A stretch of 64,000 nt of DNA from Lysobacter daejeonensis GH1-9 (GTDB lineage: Bacteria > Pseudomonadota > Gammaproteobacteria > Xanthomonadales > Xanthomonadaceae). Below are positions 24,705 through 34,116 of this stretch, piece after piece. The stretch is taken from NCBI RefSeq assembly GCF_000768355.1, contig NZ_AVPU01000001.1:124001-188000 (forward strand), given 5' to 3'. How positions within the stretch are numbered: the first letter of the stretch is position 1; each line of letters begins with the position of its first letter. A program made the position numbers and the translations under genes. The notes beneath the pieces are model-generated. The model saw only the letters and a list, made by a program, of their open reading frames with translations. It ran no database searches and was not told the origin of the DNA.

Positions 24705-27700
24705 ATGCTCAACCGCATCATCGAGTGGTCCCTCAGGAACGTATTCCTGGTTCTAGTGATGGCCGTAGCCATCACCGCTGGCGGTATTCATGCGCTGCTG
24801 AATACACCTCTTGATGCGCAACCCGACCTGTCGGACGTGCAGGTGATTCTGTACACGGAAGTCCCTGGCCAGGCACCCCAGGTGGTGGAGGACCAGGTGA
24901 CCTACCCGCTCACCACCGCCATGCTCGCGGTGCCACAAGCCAAGGTGGTGCGCGGTTTTTCATTCTTCGGTGCCTCGTTCGTCTACGTGATCTTCGAGGA
25001 CGGCACCGACGTCTACTGGGCGCGCTCGCGAGTGCTGGAATACCTGAGCTTCGCATCGAAGCAGCTGCCCGCAGGCGTCACGCCCACGCTTGGCCCGGAT
25101 GCCACCGGCGTCGGCTGGGTGTACCAGTACGCACTGCAAGGCAAGCAGCAGTCGTTGGACCAGTTGCGTGCGCTCCAGGACTGGTACGTTCGCTATCAGT
25201 TGACTGCTGCACCCGGCGTGGCCGAAGTGGCCAGCGTGGGCGGGTTCGTACGCCAATATTCGGTGACGGTCGACCCGGCGCGGCTCCGGCAGTTCGGGAT
25301 CCCGCTTTCCCGGGTCTCGGAAGTGATCGCACAGGGCAATCGCGATGTCGGCGGTCGCGTGATCGAGATGTCCGAGATCGAATACATGATCCGGGGCCGG
25401 GGCTACCTGCGCGGCATCTCCGACATCGAGGATCTTGTCGTCAAGGCCGAGGGCGGAACACCCGTGCTGATTGGCGACATCGCGAACGTCGAGCTCGTGC
25501 CGGACGAGCGCCGCGGCCTGGCCGAGCTCAATGGCGAGGGAGATGTCGTGGCGGGCATTGCCGTGGCCCGCTACGGCGAGAACGCGTTGGCGGTCATCGA
25601 CGGGCTCAAGGAGCGGATCGCGGAAATCCAGGCCGGCCTACCCGAAGGCGTCAGCCTTCGCGCGGTCTATGACCGTTCCGAGCTGATCAAGCGGGCGGTG
25701 GCGACGCTGCGCACCACGCTCTTCGAGGAGAGCGCGATCGTCGCGCTGGTCTGCATCATCTTCCTGTTCCACGTTCGCAGTGCATTGGTCGCCATCATCA
25801 TGCTGCCAGTGGGCGTGTTGATCGCGTTCATGGCCATGAGGGTGTTGGGAATGAACTCCAACATCATGAGTCTGGGCGGCATCGCGATCGCGATTGGTGC
25901 CATGGTCGACGCCGCCATCGTGATGATCGAGAACGCGCACAAGCACATTGAGCGAGACGATGGTAGCCGGCCGCGGGCAGAACTTATCGTTGACGCCTGC
26001 CGCGAGGTTGGGCCATCGCTGTTCTTCAGCCTGCTGATCATCACCGTGTCGTTCCTGCCCGTGTTCGCGCTGGAGGCGCAGGAGGGTCGGATGTTCAAAC
26101 CTTTGGCCTTCACCAAGACATTCGCAATGGCCGGCGGCGCTCTGCTGTCAGTGACACTCGTCCCGGTGTTGATGCTTTTGTTCGTGCGCGGAAAGATCGT
26201 CCCAGAGGCGCGCAACCCCGTGAATCGCGCATTGATCGCGGGTTACCGCCCAATCATTGGCGCCGTACTCAGGCACAAGATCGCTACCCTGGTCGTGGCT
26301 GGCGTGGTACTGCTGGCTACCCTGTGGCCGGCGGCGCGACTGGGCAGTGAATTCATGCCCACCCTGAACGAAGGGACCTTGCTATACATGCCCGCTTCCC
26401 TGCCAGGCATGTCGGTGACGAAGGCGGCGGAGTTGCTGCAGCAACAAGACCGGATCATCAAATCCTTCCCGGAAGTGGAGTCCGTGTTTGGCAAGGCGGG
26501 ACGCGCACAAACCGCTACCGACCCTGCCCCACTGGAGATGTTTGAAACGGTCATCAACCTGAAACCGGAGGGCCAATGGCGCGAAGGAATGAACGTGGAC
26601 AAGCTGATCGCCGAGATGGATCAAGCGCTCAAGTTCCCGGGCGTTGCCAATTCCTGGACGATGCCGATCAAGGCGCGCACCGACATGCTGTCCACTGGCA
26701 TCCGCACGCCCATCGGCATCAAGGTGTTCGGCACCAACCTGGATGAGATGGAGCGCCTGGCCAAGGAGGTCGAAGCTGCAGTCCGCGAAGTGCCAGGCAC
26801 CACCAGCGCGTATGCCGAGCGTCTGACCGGCGGGTACTACCTCGACGTCAGCCCTGATCTGCGCCAGTTGGCCCGCTATGGAATCACCGTAGGCGAAGTG
26901 CAGGATGTCATCGCCACGGCGCTTGGCGGGCAAATGGTGACGACGACAGTGGAAGGCCGCGAGCGTTTTGGCGTGATCGTGCGCTACCCACGTGAGCTGC
27001 GTGCCGATCCCGACCAGATCGCCGAAAACGTGCTGGTAACGACGATGGATGGCGCCCAGGTTCCACTGGGGGAAGTTGCTTCCGTGCGCGTACGCAAGGG
27101 TGCACCATCGATCCGCACCGAGAACGCATTGCTGTCGGCCTACATCTATGTCGACACACGGGAAAGCGACCTTGGCGCTTATGTCCGCAAGGCACAGGAC
27201 GCCGTCACGAGGTCGGTCAAGTTCCCGTCCGGCTACTACGCCACGTGGAGCGGCCAGTACGAGTACATGCAGCGGGCGGCGGCCCGGATGAAGATCGTGG
27301 TGCCTATTACCTTGGCGCTGATATTTCTACTGCTGTACCTGAATTTCCGTCGCATTACCGAGTCGCTCGTGGTAATGCTTTCGGTGCCTTTCGCACTGGT
27401 CGGCGGCGTCTGGCTGCTCTGGGCACTGGAGTACCACCTAAGCGTTGCCGTTGCCGTCGGCTTCATCGCATTGGCCGGAGTGGCCGCGGAAACTGGCGTG
27501 GTGATGCTGATCTACCTCGACCACGCGTTGCAGCACCGCGCGGCCCAACGTCGCGCGGAAGGCCGTGGCCTGGACGATGGAGACGTGCATGACGCCATCG
27601 TGGAGGGTGCGGTGGAGCGCGTCCGCCCCAAGATGATGACGGTGGTGGCCATCATGGCCGGACTGTTGCCAATCATGTGGAGCAGCGGCACCGGGTCCGA

Positions 27701-27824
27701 AGTGATGCGGCGCATTGCCGCGCCGATGGTAGGGGGAATGGTGTCGTCGACGGTGCTGACGCTGGTCGTCATTCCGGTGGTCTATGCGTTGATCAAACGA
27801 CGCATGCTGCATCGTGAGGCGTGA
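24705..27824 (+). CDS. cusA: RND heavy-metal efflux pump, CusA/HME family
   Basis: At 1039 residues it is full length for the HME-RND family. The first helix (NVFLVLVMAVAITAGGIHAL), two large periplasmic loops and the helix-4 motif AIAIGAMVDAAIVMIENAHK with its acidic proton-relay residues are all visible. It takes Cu(I)/Ag(I) from periplasm or inner membrane and drives it out through CusC using the proton gradient. Whether copper, silver or another metal is the main substrate cannot be read safely, but the neighbours are all copper genes. Confidence 0.95.
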   Translation: MLNRIIEWSLRNVFLVLVMAVAITAGGIHALLNTPLDAQPDLSDVQVILYTEVPGQAPQVVEDQVTYPLTTAMLAVPQAKVVRGFSFFGASFVYVIFEDGTDVYWARSRVLEYLSFASKQLPAGVTPTLGPDATGVGWVYQYALQGKQQSLDQLRALQDWYVRYQLTAAPGVAEVASVGGFVRQYSVTVDPARLRQFGIPLSRVSEVIAQGNRDVGGRVIEMSEIEYMIRGRGYLRGISDIEDLVVKAEGGTPVLIGDIANVELVPDERRGLAELNGEGDVVAGIAVARYGENALAVIDGLKERIAEIQAGLPEGVSLRAVYDRSELIKRAVATLRTTLFEESAIVALVCIIFLFHVRSALVAIIMLPVGVLIAFMAMRVLGMNSNIMSLGGIAIAIGAMVDAAIVMIENAHKHIERDDGSRPRAELIVDACREVGPSLFFSLLIITVSFLPVFALEAQEGRMFKPLAFTKTFAMAGGALLSVTLVPVLMLLFVRGKIVPEARNPVNRALIAGYRPIIGAVLRHKIATLVVAGVVLLATLWPAARLGSEFMPTLNEGTLLYMPASLPGMSVTKAAELLQQQDRIIKSFPEVESVFGKAGRAQTATDPAPLEMFETVINLKPEGQWREGMNVDKLIAEMDQALKFPGVANSWTMPIKARTDMLSTGIRTPIGIKVFGTNLDEMERLAKEVEAAVREVPGTTSAYAERLTGGYYLDVSPDLRQLARYGITVGEVQDVIATALGGQMVTTTVEGRERFGVIVRYPRELRADPDQIAENVLVTTMDGAQVPLGEVASVRVRKGAPSIRTENALLSAYIYVDTRESDLGAYVRKAQDAVTRSVKFPSGYYATWSGQYEYMQRAAARMKIVVPITLALIFLLLYLNFRRITESLVVMLSVPFALVGGVWLLWALEYHLSVAVAVGFIALAGVAAETGVVMLIYLDHALQHRAAQRRAEGRGLDDGDVHDAIVEGAVERVRPKMMTVVAIMAGLLPIMWSSGTGSEVMRRIAAPMVGGMVSSTVLTLVVIPVVYALIKRRMLHREA

Positions 27825-28020
27825 ATCCACGTGCTGCGTAGAGGTGGCTTGCGTTCGACATCGACCCACCATCCATCATCGTGATCGGCGCCCCATGTGG
27901 GCCGCCGATACGGAGTTTGAGTCAAACAGCTGAAAGACCTCCTCGGAAGTGGCCTTCACGCTTTTGCTGGATTTGTGGTGGGACAGGTACGTGGCAAGCC
28001 ACCCACTTCTACTGGCCCTG

Positions 28021-28055
28021 ACGTCGCTGGAGCTGCCCCCGGGCTCCAGCGACGT
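28021..28055. terminator. Hairpin terminator between convergent copper and TonB/PepSY operons
   Basis: ACGTCGCTGGAG (28021-28032) pairs perfectly with CTCCAGCGACGT (28044-28055) over an 11-nt GC-rich loop. It lies 15 bp after the stop of the leftward reductase gene and about 200 bp after cusA. There is no long T tract on either side. The rest of the 27825-28069 gap shows nothing else recognisable. Confidence 0.65.
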
Positions 28056-28069
28056 AGATTGTTCAGGGG

Positions 28070-29905
28070 TCAGATCTTGAAGTCGTCGAAGGCAATTCGA
28101 TCATCCGCCACACCAAGCTTGGCCAGCAGCTGTCGGGTAGCAGACAGCATGGCCGGCGGCCCGCACAGGTAGAACTCGCAGGCGTGCAGGTCCGGGTGAT
28201 CCCGCAGCAAGGCGTCATGGCTTGCTTCGTGGACCAAACCCGTGACCAGACCGGCTGCATGTTCGGCTTCTTCCGACAGCACCAGATGCCAGCTGAAGTT
28301 GGGGTGCCGCTGCGCCAGCTCGGCCATTTCCTCCAGGTAGGGGGCGTCGCGAAGATTGCGTGCGCCATACCAGAAATGGACGCGTTCCTGTGCCCCGCCA
28401 TCAAGCAACGCATGGATCATCGATCGCAGGGGCGCCATTCCCGCCCCGCCGCCGATGAACACCTTTTCAGCATGGCCCGGCTTGAGCTTGAAATCACCGT
28501 ACGGCCCGCTGAAACGCAATGGGTCGCCTGCCTTCAGCGAATACAGGTACGAGGAGCCTTTGCCAGGCGGATGGCGCCTGCGATCCTGCCGCCCGGGGCT
28601 GAAGCGCGCGAGCAGCGTGATGGCGCCGTTGGCCTGCTCCACAGGCATCGCCAATGAATAGCTGCGGCGAACCGGCTCGCGGGACGCGAACGCATCTGGC
28701 AGGTCCAGTGCACCCCAGTCACCGCGATGGTGTTCGGGGTGGTGCAGGTCCTGACGGGTCAAGTTGTACTCCGGGATGTGGACCTGAACGTATGCTCCCG
28801 GCGGTATCTGCAGTTTGCCGGGCTGATCCGGGCGGAACATGATCTCGCGCAGGAATGGCGTGATCGGCGTGACCCGCTCGACGGTGCCTGAATACTCAGC
28901 CCAGATAGCCGCGCCACCGGGCACTTCGACACCGAGGTCTTCATGCACGGGCAAATTGCACGCCAAGCGGCAGCCCTGCTTCAGCTTGGTTTCGCCCAGG
29001 TGCGTGCGATCCGCGCTGGTGGGTTCGGGCGCGTGGCCGCGGAAGCGTACTTCGCACAACCCGCAACTCTGTCCGCCACCGCAGTTGGAGGGCAACTGCA
29101 GGCCATTGCGCGCCAGTGCAACGTAGACGGTGTCGCCGGAGTGCGCCTCCACCGAACGCAACAGGCTGCCGTCGGGCGAAAACACGCTTAGCGTACGGCG
29201 CGGCCGCCAGCGCGACGGCAGGAACTCGCCCAGCCGGAAGCTGGCGAACAACAGCCAGATGCCAGTCAGCGCCATCCAGACGCCACCTACGGCAGCCGTC
29301 ACGACCAGCGGATTGTTGAAGTTCTTCCGACCGGTGTAATCCATGATGTGTAGCATCCACACCACGTCGAACAGCCGCCAGGTATCGTTGCGTCGTTCCA
29401 GAACGCGGCCGTCGCGAGCCGAGACGTAGACGGTCGTGGAGTCGTCGTCCGAGAACGGCACGCGCCAGATCGGTCCGTCATGCTCGCGCGCCTCCAGATC
29501 TGCCGCGGACTGCAACTCCGGCGCTCCCGCCTTGCCGTCGCCTACGTAGTCCTTTCTTGCTATCGACAGCGCCACGTCCGCGTTGACGGGCACGGGCTCG
29601 CCCGAGACGGCATCAAGCAGCCACACATCGCCATGTTGGCTCAGGCGATATACCGCTTGGCCATCAAGCTGGAACGTCTCGATGGTCTGGACGTCACGGC
29701 CGGCCTTGGCCAGCACCGTCGCTGGCGCCAGGGCGTCAATCGGCCAAGTGGGCGACGGTGCCGCGGCGTGTGCACGGTGTGTGTGGCCCTGCACGGTGTC
29801 GTGGTCGAGCACGCTCATCACCAGTCCGCTGCCCAGCCACAGCACGAACTGGATCGCGATGATCAGCCCCACCCACTTATGCAGCCTACGGAGCCAGGGC
29901 GTCAT
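28070..29905 (-). CDS. PepSY membrane protein fused to [2Fe-2S] ferredoxin-NAD(P)H reductase (NqrF-like)
   Basis: ATG 29905 overlaps the upstream PepSY stop (ATGA), giving 611 residues; longer frames read antisense. The N-terminal half has PepSY-type helices (LHKWVGLIIAIQFVLWLGSG; FDVVWMLHIMDY) with periplasmic loop. Near residues 275-290 a [2Fe-2S] site reads NCGGGQSCGLCEV with a fourth Cys in GCRLACN. Then follow an FAD site (RRSYSLAMP, near 415) and an NAD site (GGGAGMAPLRS, near 485; YLCGPPAM near the end). It should pass electrons from NADH through flavin and iron-sulfur to a membrane or periplasmic acceptor, probably a metal chelate. The chemistry is family knowledge; the acceptor is inferred. 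Confidence 0.9.
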   Translation of the reverse strand: MTPWLRRLHKWVGLIIAIQFVLWLGSGLVMSVLDHDTVQGHTHRAHAAAPSPTWPIDALAPATVLAKAGRDVQTIETFQLDGQAVYRLSQHGDVWLLDAVSGEPVPVNADVALSIARKDYVGDGKAGAPELQSAADLEAREHDGPIWRVPFSDDDSTTVYVSARDGRVLERRNDTWRLFDVVWMLHIMDYTGRKNFNNPLVVTAAVGGVWMALTGIWLLFASFRLGEFLPSRWRPRRTLSVFSPDGSLLRSVEAHSGDTVYVALARNGLQLPSNCGGGQSCGLCEVRFRGHAPEPTSADRTHLGETKLKQGCRLACNLPVHEDLGVEVPGGAAIWAEYSGTVERVTPITPFLREIMFRPDQPGKLQIPPGAYVQVHIPEYNLTRQDLHHPEHHRGDWGALDLPDAFASREPVRRSYSLAMPVEQANGAITLLARFSPGRQDRRRHPPGKGSSYLYSLKAGDPLRFSGPYGDFKLKPGHAEKVFIGGGAGMAPLRSMIHALLDGGAQERVHFWYGARNLRDAPYLEEMAELAQRHPNFSWHLVLSEEAEHAAGLVTGLVHEASHDALLRDHPDLHACEFYLCGPPAMLSATRQLLAKLGVADDRIAFDDFKI

Positions 29906-30594
29906 GCCTTGCCTCCTTTGCGGAAGCTGTAGAACAGCAGCCATACCCCGCTCAACGCAAACACGAAGCCGATGGCGGCGGCAACACGCAACAGCGTGTT
30001 GTTGACGTCCTCCCTCGCCTCGTAATCCATGATGTGGAGCATCCAGAGGAAGTCGAACCAGCGCCACAGCTCATGGCGCTTGGCCAGCAGTTCACCGGTG
30101 GCCGGCGAGATGTACAGCGTGGTGCTTCCACGATCGTCAAACCGGGCCTGCCACATCGGCACCGGCCGGGAAGCCACCTCCTGCGGCGCCTCGCTCAACA
30201 ATGCGATCGAGGCCAATGGTGCATCGCCCTGGTAAAGCGATTCAGCAATTCGCCGTGCTTCGGACTCGTCCAGCGGTCCAAAAGGCTCGCCGGTCATGGC
30301 GTCCACCAAGGTCGGACCCTCCTCGGTGCGCACTTCGTAGACTGCGCGGTCCATTACTTTCTTCAGGCGGAAGCCGAGCAGGCCAGGGTTGTCGGCAGCG
30401 AGTTGCGACGGCGTGACATAGTCGGTCGACGTCGACAGGGGTGCGGATGCGCCATGCGCCAGATGGTCGCCGTGGATGACATCGATCGAGATGATCGTCA
30501 TGTACAGACCGCTGATCATCCACAGCAGCGCCTGGACGCCAACGACCAGGCCAATCCATTTGTGGGCCTTGCGGGCCCAGAAAGCGGGTTTCAT
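29902..30594 (-). CDS. PepSY-domain membrane protein
   Basis: I choose ATG 30594 (MKPAFWARKAHKWIGLVVG), giving 230 residues; an upstream ATG at 30630 adds 12 residues that do not look like the family. Helices at the N-terminus (IGLVVGVQALLWMISGLYM) and C-terminus (AAAIGFVFALSGVWLLFYSF) enclose a periplasmic PepSY domain. The FDFLWMLHIMDYEARED segment is shared with the next protein, so the two seem to be related by duplication. Such proteins act with TonB-dependent receptors in siderophore or metal uptake and reduction. Confidence 0.85.
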   Translation of the reverse strand: MKPAFWARKAHKWIGLVVGVQALLWMISGLYMTIISIDVIHGDHLAHGASAPLSTSTDYVTPSQLAADNPGLLGFRLKKVMDRAVYEVRTEEGPTLVDAMTGEPFGPLDESEARRIAESLYQGDAPLASIALLSEAPQEVASRPVPMWQARFDDRGSTTLYISPATGELLAKRHELWRWFDFLWMLHIMDYEAREDVNNTLLRVAAAIGFVFALSGVWLLFYSFRKGGKA

Positions 30595-30626
30595 TGATGC
30601 ATTACCTGCAGAAAGGACGGACGATC

Positions 30627-30657
30627 GCATCGCCCGGCCGCGTTGGCCGGGCGATGC
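30627..30657. terminator. Strong hairpin between TonB receptor and PepSY genes
   Basis: GCATCGCCCGGCC (30627-30639) pairs perfectly with GGCCGGGCGATGC (30645-30657) across GCGTT. In the leftward direction it follows the receptor stop by about 18 bp and precedes the PepSY gene. It may terminate most receptor transcripts or stabilise their 3' end, leaving less message for the PepSY genes. Confidence 0.6.
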
Positions 30658-30674
30658 GCGATGGCACGATCAGG

Positions 30675-33389
30675 TCACCAGCGGTAGGTGAACTTCACGT
30701 TCCAGCGACGACCCAGCAGGTCGTAAGTCATCGTGTCGGTGTTGGCGTCGGTCCAGCTCTGGATGAACGGCGCCTGCTTGTCCCATAGGTTGTCGATGCC
30801 GAAGGCCACGTCGGCCACATCACCAAAGGCGTATTTCACCTGGGTATTGTGGTACGTGACGCTCGGGGCGTGGTCGCCGATGTCGCCCGGTGATGCATTG
30901 ATGTCATCAGCCTTGCCGATGTACTGCACGCTGTAGCTGCCCGACCACACGCCACGCGCCATCGTCAGCGAGGTAAACGAGCGCCAGTGGGTGAAACTGC
31001 CCCGTCCGCCGGTGATCATGCCCGCGTAGCGGATCGGATCGGCGCCGTCGAATGGGCGAACATCGTATTCCTTCAGGTACGACACGTCCCAGCTCAACGT
31101 GCTGTCCCAACCGGCAAGGCCGAACTGGTACAGCGCTCCCAGGTCAACGCCCGATACCCGCTCGCTGGCGGCATTGACCGGCTGCGCCGACAGGAAGTCG
31201 ATTTCGCCCGTCAGCGGGTTGCGGGTGAAGTTCTCGCTGCCGCAGAACTGGTGCGCCAGTCCTGGCGTGTTGTAGCAGACCGCGAGCTTGGTCGAGCCGT
31301 CGATGCGCTGGATGGCGTTGTCGATCCTGATGTTGAAGTAGTCCAGCGTCAGGGTCAGCCCATCGGCGAAGCTGGGCGTCCACACCACGCCTACCGTGGT
31401 GGTCTCCGCGTCTTCCGGCTGCAGGTCCTGGTTGCCGCCCACCGTGGTCAGTACCGTGTTGCCCAACTGGGTGTAGCCCACCGGCACGCCATCATCTTGG
31501 CAGTTCTGGTAGATCGTGGAAGAGGACGGCTGGCTGCTCCATCCGCTGCACGGGTCGGTGGTGGTCAGGTTGCCTTCGGACACGCCGCCAAACAGCTCAG
31601 GCACGTTGGGAATACGGAACGCCGTGGCGTAGTTGGCGCGCACCTTCAACGACGGCGCTACCTGCCAGTCAAGCCCCACCTTGTAGTTGGTGTCATCGCC
31701 AAACAAGTCGTAGTCGGAATAGCGCACCGCCCCGTTGAGGGTCAGCGAATCGGCGATCACGCTGTCCTGCAGCAAGGGGATGGCGACTTCGATGAACGCT
31801 TCCTTGGCCGTGTACTCGCCGGCGATGCGCTCCTGCTGGTTGGTGTTGGCAATGCCCAGGACGGTCAGCTGGTCGGGATCACGCCAGCCGCGCTCCTTGC
31901 GCACCTCCACGCCCGTGGCGACGCCGACCCAGCCGGCCGGCAGTTCGAACAGCTGGCCGCTCAGGTTGGCAGTGAAGCTCTTCTGGTCGTTGCCGCCGTT
32001 GTCGCGGGTGGTGAACATGATGTAGTCCAGCACCTCCTGCGTCAGGTCGCCGTAGCCAAGATAGTCGGCGCAGGGGATCGCCGCGCCAGGCGCGTTGCTG
32101 CATACCGTGGTGTTGAGTGTCTGGTCAACCCGGTCGAGGTTGGCCACGTTGGTGGATCCGTCGATTCCCGTATTGCGGCCCCAGTTGACCGCCATGCCCC
32201 AATCCCAGCCATCGCCGATCTGGCCGTCCAGCCCCAGTACGGCCCGGAAGGTATCTACCTCCTGGTAGAACTCACGCACTCCCGCTTCCAGCAAGCGGCG
32301 GCGCTGCAATGTCAGGTCCTGTCCGGTCGGATTGGTCGGGTGTGTTGCCGAGATGCGGATCGGCCGGTACTGGCCAATGGAGCCCGGCGTCGCCAACTGG
32401 TCGGACTGCCGGTTGGTGTACATCAATTCAGTGAATGCGCGCACGCTGTCGGTCAGCGCGTAGTGTCCAAAGGTGCTGAAGCTCACCCTCTTGAGTGGAT
32501 TAACCGCATTCAGATACGGATTCGAGTTGAAGTTGTGCTTGGCTGGGGAATAGGTCTCGTAGAAGTCACCGCTACCGTTGGGATCCTGGTTGAAGTTCAC
32601 GCGACTGCCGTCGGCCAGCACGGCACGGCCGCCAATCGTGGCGGAGCTGCCCACGCACACCAATTGCCCGCCCGATTCGCCCAGGCCACACGGAGCGCGA
32701 TCAGCCATGTTCACCGTGCCGGATTCGGCGTAGTTGACCGCCGCCATGATCGCGCCGCGTTCGCCGGTGATGCCCCATGCGAAGTCGGCTGCGCCCTCCT
32801 CACCGTCCTGCTCGAACGTCTGGCCGTAGCGGATCGACGCCTCGGCCCCATCAAAGCTCTTCTTGGTGATGATGTTGACCACGCCAGCCACGGCATCGGC
32901 ACCGTAGATGGCCGACGCGCCATCCTTCAGCACTTCGATGCGATCGATCAGCGCCACCGGGATGATGTTGAGGTCGACCGAGCTGTTGGCGCCCGTGCCG
33001 CCATTGACCACGCGGCGGCCGTTGAGCAGCACCAGTGTGCGGTTGATGCCCAGGCCCCGCAGGTTGACCTGCGTGGTGCCGTAGCCGTTGTCGGCCCAAT
33101 AGGCATTGGTCTGGTTGCCAGCGAAACCGGCCGACGCCGGCAGGCGCTGCAGCAGGGTTTCCACGGAAATGGCGCCAGAGCGTTCGATGGTCTCGGCGTC
33201 GATTACGGTGACCGGGCCAACACCGGAAATGGCAGCGCGCTTGATGTGGCTGCCGGTGACGGTAACGGTGTCCAGATCGGTGGCATCGGCTTGGGCGGCA
33301 CCGCCACCCTCCTGCGCCAATGCATTGGAAGAGACGCCAGCCGACAACAGCGCGGCAACTGCCAGCGCAAGATGGTTACGCTTGAACAT
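30675..33389 (-). CDS. TonB-dependent outer-membrane receptor
   Basis: The 904-residue protein has a signal peptide (LALAVAALLSAGVSSNALAQ), a TonB-box-like segment (DLDTVTVTGSHI), a plug domain (VNLRGLGINRTLVLLNGRR; IDRIEVLKDGASAIYGADA) and a 22-strand-type barrel ending in the aromatic pattern WNVKFTYRW. It moves a substrate across the outer membrane. The style is that of the large xanthomonad receptor family whose substrates vary from metal chelates to sugars. The adjacent PepSY and reductase genes favour a metal chelate. It starts a leftward group convergent with the copper island. Confidence 0.93.
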   Translation of the reverse strand: MFKRNHLALAVAALLSAGVSSNALAQEGGGAAQADATDLDTVTVTGSHIKRAAISGVGPVTVIDAETIERSGAISVETLLQRLPASAGFAGNQTNAYWADNGYGTTQVNLRGLGINRTLVLLNGRRVVNGGTGANSSVDLNIIPVALIDRIEVLKDGASAIYGADAVAGVVNIITKKSFDGAEASIRYGQTFEQDGEEGAADFAWGITGERGAIMAAVNYAESGTVNMADRAPCGLGESGGQLVCVGSSATIGGRAVLADGSRVNFNQDPNGSGDFYETYSPAKHNFNSNPYLNAVNPLKRVSFSTFGHYALTDSVRAFTELMYTNRQSDQLATPGSIGQYRPIRISATHPTNPTGQDLTLQRRRLLEAGVREFYQEVDTFRAVLGLDGQIGDGWDWGMAVNWGRNTGIDGSTNVANLDRVDQTLNTTVCSNAPGAAIPCADYLGYGDLTQEVLDYIMFTTRDNGGNDQKSFTANLSGQLFELPAGWVGVATGVEVRKERGWRDPDQLTVLGIANTNQQERIAGEYTAKEAFIEVAIPLLQDSVIADSLTLNGAVRYSDYDLFGDDTNYKVGLDWQVAPSLKVRANYATAFRIPNVPELFGGVSEGNLTTTDPCSGWSSQPSSSTIYQNCQDDGVPVGYTQLGNTVLTTVGGNQDLQPEDAETTTVGVVWTPSFADGLTLTLDYFNIRIDNAIQRIDGSTKLAVCYNTPGLAHQFCGSENFTRNPLTGEIDFLSAQPVNAASERVSGVDLGALYQFGLAGWDSTLSWDVSYLKEYDVRPFDGADPIRYAGMITGGRGSFTHWRSFTSLTMARGVWSGSYSVQYIGKADDINASPGDIGDHAPSVTYHNTQVKYAFGDVADVAFGIDNLWDKQAPFIQSWTDANTDTMTYDLLGRRWNVKFTYRW

Positions 33390-33507
33390 GTGAATCCCCT
33401 GGAAAAACGCGTGATCGAAGTGATGGCTCTGCTACGCCATACCGCCGACCGGACCGGTCGCCGTGGCGTGCGGCTTTAGGTGTCGCCCGTGGGGCGCGGG
33501 TTTCAGA

Positions 33508-33918
33508 TCACGCGATGGGAGGTCGGAATACCGCCGACGTTTTGATCTGTGCCGTCGAGGGCTCCTGCGCAATGGCAGGTTGGACGGCAAGCCGGTGTTG
33601 CGCAGCAAACGGCACTCGCTGCACGAGAAGCTTCACGGCGAATGCGCACGGGCAGCGGCAGCCATTCGCCTCTTCGCAATCGCAGTCTTCGTGCTGTTCG
33701 TTTGTCGACGTCGACACCGCCAGGCCTGGGCTCTCACACCCTTGGGCGCTGGTCGCGGCGGTTCCTGAGACGGGATCCGAAACCGTGCTCGCTGTCGCAT
33801 TACTGGACTTGCTGGCCATATGCGCAGCCATTTGGCTGGCCTTCCACAACGACGCCCCGCCGTCGAGGCAGAACGCCACGATCAACAGGCAACGCAGTGC
33901 GAGCGCGGACCAAGCCAT
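33508..33918 (-). CDS. Small Cys/His-rich exported protein of unknown function
   Basis: I choose ATG 33918 (MAWSALALRCLLIVAFCLDG), 136 residues; a TTG at 34002 is an in-frame but less likely start. A signal-like N-terminus is followed by Met/His (ASQMAAHMASKSS) and a cysteine cluster, EQHEDCDCEEANGCRCPCAF. The pattern resembles the CopL-like small proteins at 14.4 and 21.3 kb, so it may be a metal-linked protein for the TonB operon that starts 118 bp downstream. No family is assigned with certainty. Confidence 0.6.
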   Translation of the reverse strand: MAWSALALRCLLIVAFCLDGGASLWKASQMAAHMASKSSNATASTVSDPVSGTAATSAQGCESPGLAVSTSTNEQHEDCDCEEANGCRCPCAFAVKLLVQRVPFAAQHRLAVQPAIAQEPSTAQIKTSAVFRPPIA

Positions 33919-34116
33919 GAGCCGGAAAAGTGGAACCCCGAGGTGTTCCTCATCTGATACCACGGCAAAATTTAGCCTGTCAATGAACCAACTTTGTTTC
34001 AATTACAACCATCCGGGCGTGAGGTGACGGCTTAAGCAACAATGCCGGCGGCATTCGGCAATACCGGACTACTTGCCGGCCGGATATTCAGCCCGGCCCG
34101 CATGGCGATGAGGCGT

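Noticed and set aside
30987-33479. 830-codon open frame on the plus strand opposite the TonB receptor
   Set aside because: It mirrors the receptor codon pattern in GC-rich DNA, has no domain, and its amino-acid content (Arg, Val, Gly, His-rich) is that of antisense frames.
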